This document shows, piece by piece, positions 54,895 to 64,000 of a stretch of 64,000 nucleotides of DNA. The number at the start of each line of letters is the position of its first letter. Within the stretch, counting starts at the first letter, position 1. The notes beneath the pieces are model-generated. The model saw only the letters and a program-made list of their open reading frames with translations, did no database searches and was not told the origin of the DNA. Source of the DNA: Sipunculus nudus (Eukaryota; Annelida; Sipuncula; Golfingiida; Sipunculidae); assembly GCA_026874595.1 (NCBI GenBank), contig CM049315.1, positions 71,527,416 to 71,591,415 of the forward strand. The letters are read 5' to 3'. The position numbers were made by a program, and so were the translations under genes.

Positions 54895-57250
54895 GGCAAT
54901 GGGGCGTGTCCCTAACCCCAAAATTGCTTGTTGACCATGTTGTTATGAGACAGAGAGAAACAGTTAATGCTTACAGTTGTAATGTTTTTGCATTGCTTAT
55001 TTTATTAAAATAGTATGATGGAATTCAATACTCACAACAAACTTGCAAACTGAACAATCCTTTTTTATTCCAGTAAAACATACCCAAAAACTTATTTCAG
55101 ATGGTCCATATAACATCACAAAATGTCCATACTGATCATTTTCAATAATTATAAAATACAAAGTCTTACATATTATCAGGTTTTCTTATGCAAATACATG
55201 CAACCATATTCGTTTCATAAAAAAACATTAAATTTATAGAAAAAATACAAATGCTGTGAATATGTCGAATTATCTGTGTATGTGTCTGGAAGAGGAAATA
55301 TGAAAATATCACCCATTGCATAAAATTTATAAATTCATTTCCATATAATATCTACATATGATACTATGAATATTTCACATTGTGTGTGTACATATATCTG
55401 TAAAATGACTTGTGAAAATATATCTAAGTATTTCAGGTCCTTGGGCAAACATTTAGGGTAAACTGTTGCCAGATTTCAAATATTTAAATTTATACCTGTC
55501 CGGTTTACGTAATATCCGAAAGACCCCGCACAATATCAACTATTATGTGTCATGTTTGATTCACTACAAAATTATGCTTCATTTTTAGATTCTCAAATGC
55601 CTCCCAAAATATAACACCGTTTAGATAATCTTTCAATTGTCTTTCTATAATTTCAACACAGGCACCTCCTTTGAGGACTGTCTCAGGATAGCCAGAAGAT
55701 TATATTCTTGCACTTGAGTATCCACAAAAACACTTTGAAGTTTTTCTCCCAACGTTGGCTGCGATTATCCAGATAGAAAGTCTCAGTGAGGTCTTCTAAA
55801 AATATGCTCTTGTTGAAAGTTTGCATAAATGCTTTATTCAGTCTATGACTACTGAAGTGTCGCTCATCTATTACGAATGGATGAAATGGCCGCAATCCTG
55901 AGAAGCAGCCGCAATATTTCTGAAAGTGAAGTTGAAGAAATGAAGAATGAAAAGGAACGTATAGCATAACTGGACATTTAATGTATTATCACATTTTCCA
56001 AAGACTTAAGATATTCCACCACAATGGTAATTAGATAAAAATAACATAATTTGCATAAATTATAGGCTTTGTACGGTGCTCTGAGCTCAACAAATACCAG
56101 AAACATATGTAACTCATTGGAGCCAGGTACTTCTAATTCGGCACTGATGTACCTTTAGCCACGACCTAAGTTTGCCATTGAAATTAGGTCATGGTTGCGT
56201 TATATCTGTGAGATTATAGTAAAAATTTATTATCAACTTGTAGAATCTTATGAAACTTAAAACATTTAAAACTGGGAAGGTACCAGTAATTTGAAGGTAC
56301 AAAAGGCACTTGTATGTTAGAGCTCTTGAACAATGGGAAAGGTTTTTTTTTCCAGATGGAAAGTCTCAGCAAGGTCTCCTGGAAGATTACACTTTGTGTA
56401 AACGAAACTATCAACTGAAAAGGGTTGACCTCAGTTTTTCAGTCAAGAACATTATGACAGAAATAAAATGCCTCTCCTTCGATTCTCCTGCTTCGGTCGT
56501 CATCTGCAGAATCATCAATTGTGTGATGCAGATGATTCTGCAGATGACGACCAGTATGCTAAGCATCATGTGTTGATCTGAAACAATGTAAGGTTCAAGA
56601 GGAATCTGTAACGATCAGGTGGCGGCGGAAGCTGCAGTTTGTGACAAGGTGCATGGTGTAACCTTAATCTAACTGAAGTTGACTCCTACTTTCACCAGTT
56701 CAACCAGCTGTCAATTAAGTTATTGAGCCCATTAGGAGGCCATGCTGCCACTGACTGCCAGGGACCAAGGAGAGAAGAAAATGCAATTACCTGCCTTGCG
56801 GGTAATTATTTTATGCAAACCTATCACTATAAACATTGCTCCAATTATTTCATTTCCAGGCGTCAGTTATCAGTGGGCGATATTAAGTGAATTTGACATT
56901 AAGGGTGTTTTACATTTGTTCCAGATGGATTTTGTTCAAAAGGAAAAATAGACATTCTTAATTATTAATCACATGAACTCTCTACTTCATAGATTTCATC
57001 TAATCAAGTTTTGTTACAGATACTTTGGTGAATTTATTATGCAGTGTCGGCCACGGCAAGTACTAGAAGTACCACATTGGAAAGCGGAAGACAATAATTT
57101 GCTACACATTCACAATAATTTCTAGTTTCAGCTTATAATTATCGTAAATGCACTGTAAACCAACAGATAACTGCTTTATTGCAAGTTTCTGGAATAAGTC
57201 AAACAAAGTCGTTTATGAATAATTTTAATGAACCCATAATGCAACAGCAT
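54895..57250. other. No gene seen; two related short segments
   Basis: Mostly AT-rich. CCAGAT(A/G)GAAAGTCTCAG at 55770 and 56355 starts a ~50-bp similarity between two places in the same orientation. A perfect hairpin is at 56496-56551. No exon is supported. Confidence 0.4.
56496..56551. repeat. Perfect 21-bp inverted repeat (hairpin)
   Basis: GTCGTCATCTGCAGAATCAT-C at 56496-56516 is exactly complementary to 56531-56551, with a 14-nt loop. It contains PstI-type CTGCAG on both arms. Confidence 0.9.
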
Positions 57251-57287
57251 CAACGGAAGTCCCGTTTGTCAACAAAGTCATGCACGC

Positions 57288-57296
57288 ATATAAGCC
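57288..57296 (+). promoter_or_regulatory. TATA-like element
   Basis: GCATATAAGCCG, 180 bases upstream of the ATG at 57472. Could drive the SGNH-like frame; position-based only. Confidence 0.25.
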
Positions 57297-57471
57297 GTAA
57301 CTCATATTCAAACAAGCATATCAACAACCAGCCAAGAAGAGACAGCATCTGACCGGAGACCTACCAAGTTACAGTTTCATTTGTCCAACGATCGTGAAGA
57401 AGCGCATCGGATACAGCGGGCAGTCAAGTCGTCAACGAACAGGTTGTGAATCTTGATCAGTTACAGGCATT

Positions 57472-58020
57472 ATGGCCGACTTCTCATACAATTCTTGTTT
57501 AGTGCTAGGTGCCTCCGAAGTACTTAGACTAGGGGAAGCACTGTCGAGTTCGGCACGCCCTTAGCACCCAATTTTGGGCTCCCAGATTCAACATCAGTTC
57601 CGATTTATGGAGTGGGGGGGGGGGGGGGGGGGGCGCACAGTAACCAAGATTGTTGAAAAAGATCTGTGGACGGTTAATGCCTATGCAACCGAAGTGGTAG
57701 TGATCACGCTGGGGTGATGATTTGAGCAGAGTTCATGAACGGCCCGAATCAGTAGGTTTCGAGCTAGCCACACTTGTAGAGAGGCTGCATTTTGAAATGG
57801 ATGTACAGAGGGTTTATGTATCAGCATTAAACAATAATGGGTCAATGATAGATTACAATAAAAAAATAGACATGGCTAATCAGTACTTAAAAGTAGTCTT
57901 GGAACCATTGGAGTTTGAACGTTTTTTGGGGTCATACTCCCTCAATGCCATGGGGAAAGCATATGTTTAAAGCCGATGGCGTACACTTTAGTGTTGTTGG
58001 GACAAAACATTTTTATATAG
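57472..58020 (+). pseudogene. SGNH-hydrolase-like pseudogene beside the DIRS element
   Basis: Pieces in more than one frame: MADFSYNSCLVLGASEVLRL (GAS where the family has GDS; the Ser is kept), WTVNAYATEVVVITLG then DDLSRVHERPESVGFELATL (the G-x-N block reads G-stop-DD), IDMANQYLKVVLEPLEFERF, and KADGVHFSVVGTKHFY (Asp-x-x-His block). It is broken by a stop near 57558, a poly-G run at 57614-57632 that shifts the frame, a stop near 57718 and a frame change near 57960. Hydrolase domains are known from some DIRS/Ngaro-group elements, so this may belong to the element downstream or to a neighbouring copy. It is unrelated in sequence to the esterase of the CR1-like LINE. Confidence 0.5.
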
Positions 58021-58329
58021 GGCAATCACCCACGGCCTACTTGCAAGACCTTTGACATAATAGGTTCCTTGTTATTATGATATTTAGCTGAAACATAGCA
58101 GCAGCCAGTTTTCATGAAATAATAATGAAGACAATGGAAAGTCGGTAGTAGATTTATTGTGGGATATTATGAGAATGGCACACATTAGGATAATATAGAA
58201 ATTAATTCTTCAGAGGTTGACGGCCCATCTTAAAAATAACACTTCGCTCTTTCAACAGGGGGACCCAATTTCTGTATACATGATGCAGGGTAGTAGTAGA
58301 CGTATCGGCAACAATTTTATTTAATTTTC

Positions 58330-58790
58330 TGTTGTCAAGGTTAACAGGGGGTAGTATACACAGTCAGTAGCATCATTGTGTTATCCCCATTACATAGAAT
58401 TAAAATGAGAAAAATTTGCTATATTTAGACACATGCATTTAATTCAGGTATCATTAAGATGTGGAACAATTGACATCACACTCAATGTGTTTCTTAACAG
58501 TTATTCGATGATTTAGTCCCAATCAAGTTCCTACAATTTTTTATTTAGGTTTTATGTTGTCAAGGTAAACAGAGGGTAGTATACACAGCCAGTCTGTTGT
58601 ATCGAGGTAACTTGTTAATACCAGGGTTTCTGAATGAGTATGGCTAAGGCAATATTCTGTTACCCCCATTGCATGGAATTAAAATGAGAAAAACTTGCTA
58701 TATTTAGACACATACATGTCATTCATGTAACATTTAGTTGTGGAACAAGCGACATTACACCCAAAATGTTTATTAACACTCTGATTATTT
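58330..58790 (+). repeat. 225-bp direct repeat, two copies
   Basis: TGTTGTCAAGGTTAACAGGG begins at 58330, and a close copy begins at 58555. Both continue through GGTAGTATACACAG(T/C)CAGT, ATTAAAATGAGAAAAA(T/C)TTGC, TATATTTAGACACAT and TGTGGAACAA. Copy 2 carries extra sequence near 58590-58660. It lies between the SGNH frame and gag and may be part of the element's terminal or internal repeats. Confidence 0.75.
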
Positions 58791-58794
58791 GGTC

Positions 58795-59860
58795 CACATC
58801 AGTATATTCAAGGATAGGTAACAACCTGGCTGTAGGGGTATTCACCCTAGCTCATCTCTCTCAGTATAGATAAAACAATATGATGGGTGCCCCTGACTTT
58901 GTTTTCTTGAGTTTATGCGGTATTGTTTACCTAATCTTGAAGCCCGAGTACGGACTCATATAAAGTGCATTGTCACAAGTTTGCCAAAAATACTTACCAA
59001 AAATTGATTGATTGGTCAAGTTGTTGATTAAATAATTTTCATAATGCACTGCAGTTTCATACCGGCAAACCCATGCCTTACGCTACAAGAGCCACCCGAG
59101 GTACCTTATTATGATTGTAGTTGGCCATTTTGGTTTTGAACCTTAACTACAAGTGTAACCCTTACATATTATAAGAACTTCATTTAATCAAGGGCTGCTC
59201 CTTGCAACTCAGTATTCCAATCGAAACTAGTCAAGCGTTTAGGCAGGTAGAATACACAAGGCATTACTGTGGAAGGGGGTTACATGAAACTTAGGTCAAT
59301 CAATTTGCAGAATTATACCTTTGCTCGTCTTATTTAAGTTTTGGCAGCAGTTATGTCATGTAGGTCTCATTATGTACTTGTGGTGCCCCGTTCGAGGGTA
59401 GAAAACAGACCCTATGGCCTGAACCTGTCTAAGGCCTGATGGTAAAAATAAAATGGCTTTATGGTCCAAAAGAATTTGGAAAAAAATATGGCCTAATGGT
59501 CCAAAAATTAAAAAAAAAATGGCCTTATGGTAAAAAAAAGGGGAGGGGGCATTGCACTGTCACATAGAACTAATATTATTTCTTTAGTAAGGAAGCTATG
59601 GATATTTTACCTGTTCTAGTTCTTAAGTTAGTAAGGTACATTTAATTTACCTGGAAAAAATACAGGGTAGAAAAGATCATACGCCTGACCTTTTTGAGCT
59701 CACGCTAAGCCAGAATAAGTTGCAGTAAGAGAAGCATGACATGAAGCGGTAACATATTTAGTTAGCAGTTGTGCCCCCTGGCGGGATATTCTGGAATTAA
59801 CTTTTTACAATGCATTTACTCTCTAACATCTGCTTGTTGTATGGGCCGATGATCGACCAG
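58795..59860. other. No gene seen; upstream part of the DIRS-type element
   Basis: Contains a short local repeat of TGG(C/T)(C/T)T(A/T)ATGGT(C/A)(C/A)AAAA at 59450-59540. No reading frame is supported. Presumably 5' non-coding DNA of the element; termini not identified. Confidence 0.4.
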
Positions 59861-59889
59861 GCCACCGCCAAGGTACAGTCAGGATGACA

Positions 59890-60835
59890 CTCAACCACAA
59901 GCCAAAAGGATACGAAGACCGAGATCAGTAGGATCAAGCAGTAAGGCAGTGACGAGTAGTGTAAACGAGTCGCTGTCAGGAGCCCAAATCGAGACGCTAT
60001 TTGACAGGTTAACTAAGAAGATCGATGGTGTGGCCTCATATCTTGAGACGGTCAAGACAGACTTGAATAAAAAGATAGACAGCTTGTCCGAGGAGATCGA
60101 TCGCAGAATTGACCAAAAGCTGGAAAGTTCAGCACCAAGCAGCAAGCAACCAATGAATCTTCGTCAAGTGATACCACTTCTACTGGTGAGTCGAAAATTT
60201 TAGTATCAGATGATCAAGAACCAGGAACCTCGATAAATATATCCCTTAGCAGTAGGGTCTGTCAGGGACTTAAGGCAAAGATAATTGCAGGTCAGTATGT
60301 TGACATGAGTCAATTATTGCCAAAGTTAGATAAAGGCAAGAAAAAGGGTTTTGGGTTGGAAATAGAGAATAGCAGGGCTTCCATCTTTGAAATGGGTACC
60401 TGAGCCAGAGCGGCCCCTGACCCTTCACCACTGGACCTCAGCATTTACAGTTTACATGACAGTAAGGTACGTAGCTCAGAATGGGGCGGCATGGTATCGT
60501 TATGATCAGGAATTTCGTCGACTAAGGGAAAACGGGGCTGTAGCATGGGGGTAAAGCACTTGGAACTTTACATGGAAGTTGTAACTGACAAGTTAGGCAA
60601 AACGGATTCGTCCGAGAAGGAGCCAGCTCACACGAATCAGCCCTTTCGTCTCCGCAAGGGACCTCAATCTGATAAACGAGGTCCGTGTTTCCGCTTCAAT
60701 AGAGGGTCCTTCTGTGACAAGAACAGGTGTGTTTACAGGCACGAGTGCGACACATGTGGGGTAAGTCACCCGTCTGCTAGATGCTTCGCCAAGCCGAAGA
60801 GTAACAACACCAGTGGACCCAATAGGCCTACATAG
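59890..60835 (+). pseudogene. DIRS-type gag
   Basis: Starts with a coiled-coil-like, charged stretch (AQIETLFDRLTKKIDGVASY and NKKIDSLSEEIDRRIDQKLE), then SSRVCQGLKAKIIAGQYVDM and SQLLPKLDKG. After a stop near 60400 it continues AAWYRYDQEFRRLRENGAVA and, in another frame, the Cys/His region CFRFNRGSFCDKNRCVYRHE with CDTCGVSHPSARC. This Cys-rich end with a CxxCGxxHxxxxC module is typical of DIRS/Ngaro gag proteins. At least three interruptions. Confidence 0.75.
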
Positions 60836-60849
60836 GTTACTCGTAAGGT

Positions 60850-61863
60850 GCCACTACCCTCATGAAGAAACAGCATGGTCTGTTAAGGGGTTTCAGGAAG
60901 GTTTCCCATTACATTCACTAGGCCCTAAGTCAGACAAAGTTCCAGATAACCTGAGCTCAGCAATAGAAACCAAGGCTGTAATATCCAACAAGATTTTAGA
61001 TGAGGTTAAAGCAGGTAGATTTAATGGACCATTTGATAGACAAACCTTCGAAAATATGGTGTGCTTTCCTTAGGCTTAGTACCTAAGAAGGATCCAGGAA
61101 AATTTCGCCTCATTCACCATTTATCTTACCCTGAAAACAATTCAGTTAATCAAGGTATACCAAAGGACTATTCAAAAATAGAATATGCGTCTGTTCAGGA
61201 TGCAGTGCACATCCTAAAACAGGTTGGGAACGGGCATTTATGGCTAAATCAGATGTAAAGTCAGCATTTAGGATAATCCCGGTGCATCCAGAGGATAAGC
61301 ACCTACTGGGTTTCACTTTGGAAGAGAAGTATTACTACGATAGTTGTTTACCAATGGGGGCTGCATGTTCATGCCAGCTTTTTGAGAAGCTTAGTAAAGC
61401 CTTAGAGTATCTCGTGAAGCAACAGTCAGGTTATGAGGGAGTGGTTCATGTTCTAGACGACTTCTTGTTCATAGCACAGTCCAAGGCACAGTGTTTCAGG
61501 TTATTAAAATGCTTTTTAGACTTGTGTAAAGAAATTGGAATCCCCATTGCAAACGGGAAAACACAGGGCCCTGAACAAATGATAACATTCCTGGGGATAG
61601 ATCTTGAAAGCATACATCAGGAAGCCAGGCTTCCCTTAGACAAGGTTAAGAAGTGCAGGGAAGAGGTAGTTAGTATGTTATTAAAAAAGAAAGTTAAGCT
61701 GAGAGAATTGCAATCAGTCATAGGACTGCTGAACTTTGCCTGCTCAGTTGTACTCCCAGGAAGGGTATTCCTTAGAATGCTGATTGACTTAACAAGAGGT
61801 TTAGTAAAACCTCATCAGCACGTAAGGCTTAACAAAAAGACTATGAAAGATCTTAAAGTATAG
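60850..61863 (+). pseudogene. DIRS-type reverse transcriptase
   Basis: Order: IETKAVISNKILDEVKAGRF, LGLVPKKDPGKFRLIHHLSY, NNSVNQGIPKDYSKIEYASV, KSDVKSAFRIIPVHPEDKHL, LGF, CLPMGAACSCQLFEKLSKAL, VVHVLDDFLFIAQSKAQC (catalytic DD near 61455), and KTQGPEQMITFLGIDLES with the thumb LRELQSVIGLLNFACSVVLPG. Frame changes near 61060 and 61245 split it into three pieces and a stop follows at 61861. All palm Asp residues are present (KSDVKSAF and LDDF). Confidence 0.85.
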
Positions 61864-61899
61864 GAACAGTTCCTTGCTAATCACAATGGCAAATCTTTC

Positions 61900-62371
61900 T
61901 TCATAAGCGAACTCTTTAGATTCGACAGACTTAGATCTGTTCACAGATGCTGCACAAGGACTGGGATATGGAGCTATATTTGGCTCAGCTTGGTTTAGAG
62001 GTATTTGGCCTAAAGCATGGAGGAAATATAACATAGTAGTCCTAGAATTATATCCTATCGTGCTGCCAGTAGATGTGCGGAGAACAGAACTATCAGGAAA
62101 AGCGATTAGGATTCATACGGATAACCAAGCCTTATTTTCAACAATAATTAGCAAATTTTCTAAGGATTCGCAGGTTATGATCCTAGTCAGGAAATTGGTC
62201 TTAATCACATCAGAACATAATATACTCGTACAAGCTATTCACATTCCAGGATGTAAAAATATACTTGCTGATGCTCTTTCTCGTTGCCAGGAGTCCACAT
62301 TTCGAAATTTGACACCATATATGGACCCACACCCTCAAACAGTGCAACCAGTACCAGAGTGTCTCGTTTAA
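61900..62371 (+). pseudogene. DIRS-type RNase H
   Basis: LDLFTDAAQGLGYGAIFGSA (first catalytic Asp in FTDA, near 61935), a frame change near 62050, then IRIHTDNQALFSTIISKFSK (TDN block) and IHIPGCKNILADALSRCQES (final NxxADALSR block). This is the RNase H of DIRS/Ngaro and Gypsy-like elements. It continues directly from the RT and closes before the recombinase. Confidence 0.8.
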
Positions 62372-62394
62372 TAGAGGTGGGGAAGCATGTCATA

Positions 62395-63271
62395 GAGAAT
62401 AGCTTAGCGAGATCTACCAGTGATTCATATGACAGGATTTGGAAATAGAGGAATTTTGTATCAGTTTAGGACACCCTGAATGGGCTCTCCGTCCAGTGGC
62501 AGCATCAACAACATTCCTTTTCCTGGTGGATAGATTTGATAAAGGAATCACAGGAAGTACTCCAGCTACATTGTCCTCAGCTATCTCTTATTACCACAAA
62601 CAAGGAAACTTAGTAGATCCAACAACCACATTCGCAATAAAGAAATTGTTATTGGGGGCACAGAAATTGCGTCCTGCTGTGGATTTAAGATATCCAATAA
62701 CGCTGTCAGTTATTAAGAAACTCTTAACTTGCATGCCTCTTGTCGTTTGCAGCGAATATACAAGGACCCTCATGAAAGCACTGTATATAGTTTGTTATAG
62801 TGGGTTCTTCTGGATAGGTGAGCTCATTACAAGAAATAATGCCACCAAGGGAGACGTTGTACAATTTATAGATGTTGGTTTCATACAAATAGAAAATAAG
62901 CAAACAATCAGAATCAGACTACGACACTTTAAGAACAAGGATGCCAGTATTCCTGCAGTGGTAAATATCTCTGAGAAAGCAAATATGTGCCCAGTTAAAC
63001 AATTATAACTTTTCCTGAAATAAAGAGGGAAAGAACAAGGTCCTCTTTTTCAATACCATTAGGCTTTCCATTCAATAGGCAGTCTTTCGACACAAACCTA
63101 AAAAACAACCTACAAGCAGCAGGGTTTGACACAGGGAAACACTCAGGCCATAGTTTTCGTATAGGCGCAGCTACAGATGCAGCTGCAGAGGGTAAGTCTG
63201 ATGCACGGATAAGAGCCTTAGGTAGGTGAAAGATCGAAGCATTCAAGCGATATTTACGTTTACACATGTTA
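62395..63271 (+). pseudogene. DIRS-type tyrosine recombinase, catalytic residues hit
   Basis: N-terminal helical part TFLFLVDRFDKGITGSTPAT, LSSAISYYHKQGN, then the catalytic domain. Box I reads YSGFFWIGELITRN with TGG at 62811-62813 where the family has the first catalytic Arg. Box II HSFRIGAATDAAAEGK keeps His-x-x-Arg (63149-63160). The following LGR-stop has TGA at 63227-63229 at the conserved His/Trp position, and the Tyr nucleophile block KRYLRL remains (Tyr at about 63251). Box II and the Tyr are in a different frame from box I, with a stop at 63006. The enzyme normally joins the element's circular DNA into the genome; this copy cannot. Confidence 0.8.
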
Positions 63272-63382
63272 TAAGTTACCATTGTGAATAGGTTGACATC
63301 AAAATAGAGGGGTATGATAGGTATTTCGGATGAGGATAGACTTAAGCAGCTTTTAAATGAGAGGTTAGCATCGATTAGTTGC

Positions 63383-63667
63383 TTGGATCTGTGGGGACCA
63401 AGCAGTTATATTCGAGAGTACAGTAACTAGCACAGAATGTGGAAAGAACCTGGTTCACCTTGATCCGTGGAGACCAGAAAGAACAATATGGAGAAAAACT
63501 TTCACTGCCCTGATCCGACGGGACATGGCTTTACACAGCATAAAGGATGGTGGCTTCATTAACTTGCTCCGTGGGGACCAGTTTCAGAACAGTCTTAATT
63601 TAATCTTGATCCGTGGGGACCATATAATACTACTTGATTTAATTAATGCTTGGATCCGTGGGGAACA
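63383..63667 (+). repeat. Six spaced copies of a 17-bp motif
   Basis: Variants of TTGATCCGTGGGGACCA near 63383, 63459, 63510, 63564, 63606 and 63650. Spacings are irregular (about 41-76 bp), with unique sequence between. The second, third and sixth differ by 1-4 bases. It lies directly downstream of the recombinase frame. Confidence 0.8.
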
Positions 63668-64000
63668 AGCTTCACTGATATTATTCAGCCAAGTAAGACA
63701 ATAGAAACAACGAACATTCTGCATGTTAATTAATTTACAGTTTTTCTATTTACAGATACTTTTATCAAAACTTTAACCATTAGATTATTGTATATTATGT
63801 TACAATATAATCCAGTTGTAGAATAACAGTTCTCGAGAAAACAAGACACTTTGTGGCTAAATACAGATATAACAGATTGTGTATTGGGTAATGTAACATA
63901 AACTTATGACAACCAGCAACTTGGGTGACTTACAGCCTGTGGCGTTCTTGTCCCCTCACCTTCACTTTCTCAACAGATATTTGTGTTTAATTATCATAAA
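63668..64000. other. No gene seen
   Basis: AT-rich sequence to the right edge; may include the 3' end of the DIRS-type element. No terminus recognised. Confidence 0.4.

Larger units (their letters stand above)
59890..63290 (+). mobile_element. DIRS/Ngaro-type tyrosine-recombinase retrotransposon
   Basis: Gag, RT, RNase H and tyrosine recombinase follow each other on the plus strand, the order of DIRS-group retrotransposons, and no integrase or aspartic protease is present. Each part is recognisable, but broken by single-base stops and frame changes, many of them C-to-T/G-to-A. The copy is therefore inactive but not old enough to lose its outline. Upstream repeats (58330-58790) and the 17-bp motif array (63383-63667) may be its non-coding ends. 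Confidence 0.85.

Overview
This window is metazoan genomic DNA: AT-rich, with long (TA)n tracts, spliced host exons with GT/AG borders, a nuclear tRNA gene, and a dense load of transposable elements. The transposon mix points to a lophotrochozoan, most likely a mollusc: a CR1/L2-like LINE with an esterase ORF1, Tx1/L1-like LINEs, a DIRS/Ngaro-type tyrosine-recombinase retrotransposon, Penelope-type hammerhead ribozymes, and repeats rich in GACCTTGACCTTTGACC. This taxon call is inference. There is nothing bacterial, no operons and no CRISPR.

Layout. 1-2140 (-): CR1/L2-like LINE whose reverse transcriptase runs off the left edge. 2.56-3.91 kb: scrambled Gypsy remnant with an internal tandem duplication, followed by a possible LTR start and a 17-bp minisatellite (4.33-5.05 kb). 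5.46-8.78 kb (+): a two-exon host gene of unknown function, with a LINE in its intron and one in-frame stop codon. 10-18.6 kb: duplicated non-coding segments, three kinds of short inverted-repeat element, a perfect 137-bp tandem duplication, tRNA-Glu(TTC), a tRNA-derived SINE, and a 261-bp palindrome that encodes two head-to-head hammerhead ribozymes (16.4-16.66 kb). 18.6-24.7 kb and 38.4-42.3 kb: two related sets of repeats built from ~140-bp units around a nuclear-receptor-like DR1 motif, nested in one another.

24.99-31.22 kb (-): the best-supported gene, a nucleoside diphosphate kinase (NME family) with four coding exons, a promoter and a poly(A) signal. 31.2-38.4 kb: mostly non-coding, with one candidate terminal exon on the + strand at 34.38 kb. 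44.5-50.7 kb: a 5'-truncated Tx1/L1-like LINE (+), a Gypsy gag-protease remnant (-) and a second, decayed Tx1/L1-like LINE (-). 50.7-57.2 kb: a tRNA-derived SINE, another LINE 3' end and otherwise unremarkable DNA.

57.3-64 kb (+): an SGNH-hydrolase-like pseudogene, a 225-bp repeat pair, then a DIRS/Ngaro-type retrotransposon with gag, RT, RNase H and tyrosine recombinase in order, all broken by point changes, and six spaced copies of a 17-bp motif at its 3' side.

The most interesting signal is the hammerhead palindrome. It is not a protein gene, and its core, three helices and cleavage position can be read directly from the sequence on both strands. Next are the presence of SGNH-type esterase domains next to two unrelated retroelement classes, the DR1-motif repeat families with a datable nested insertion, and the possible NME3-like N-terminal membrane anchor on the NDP kinase.
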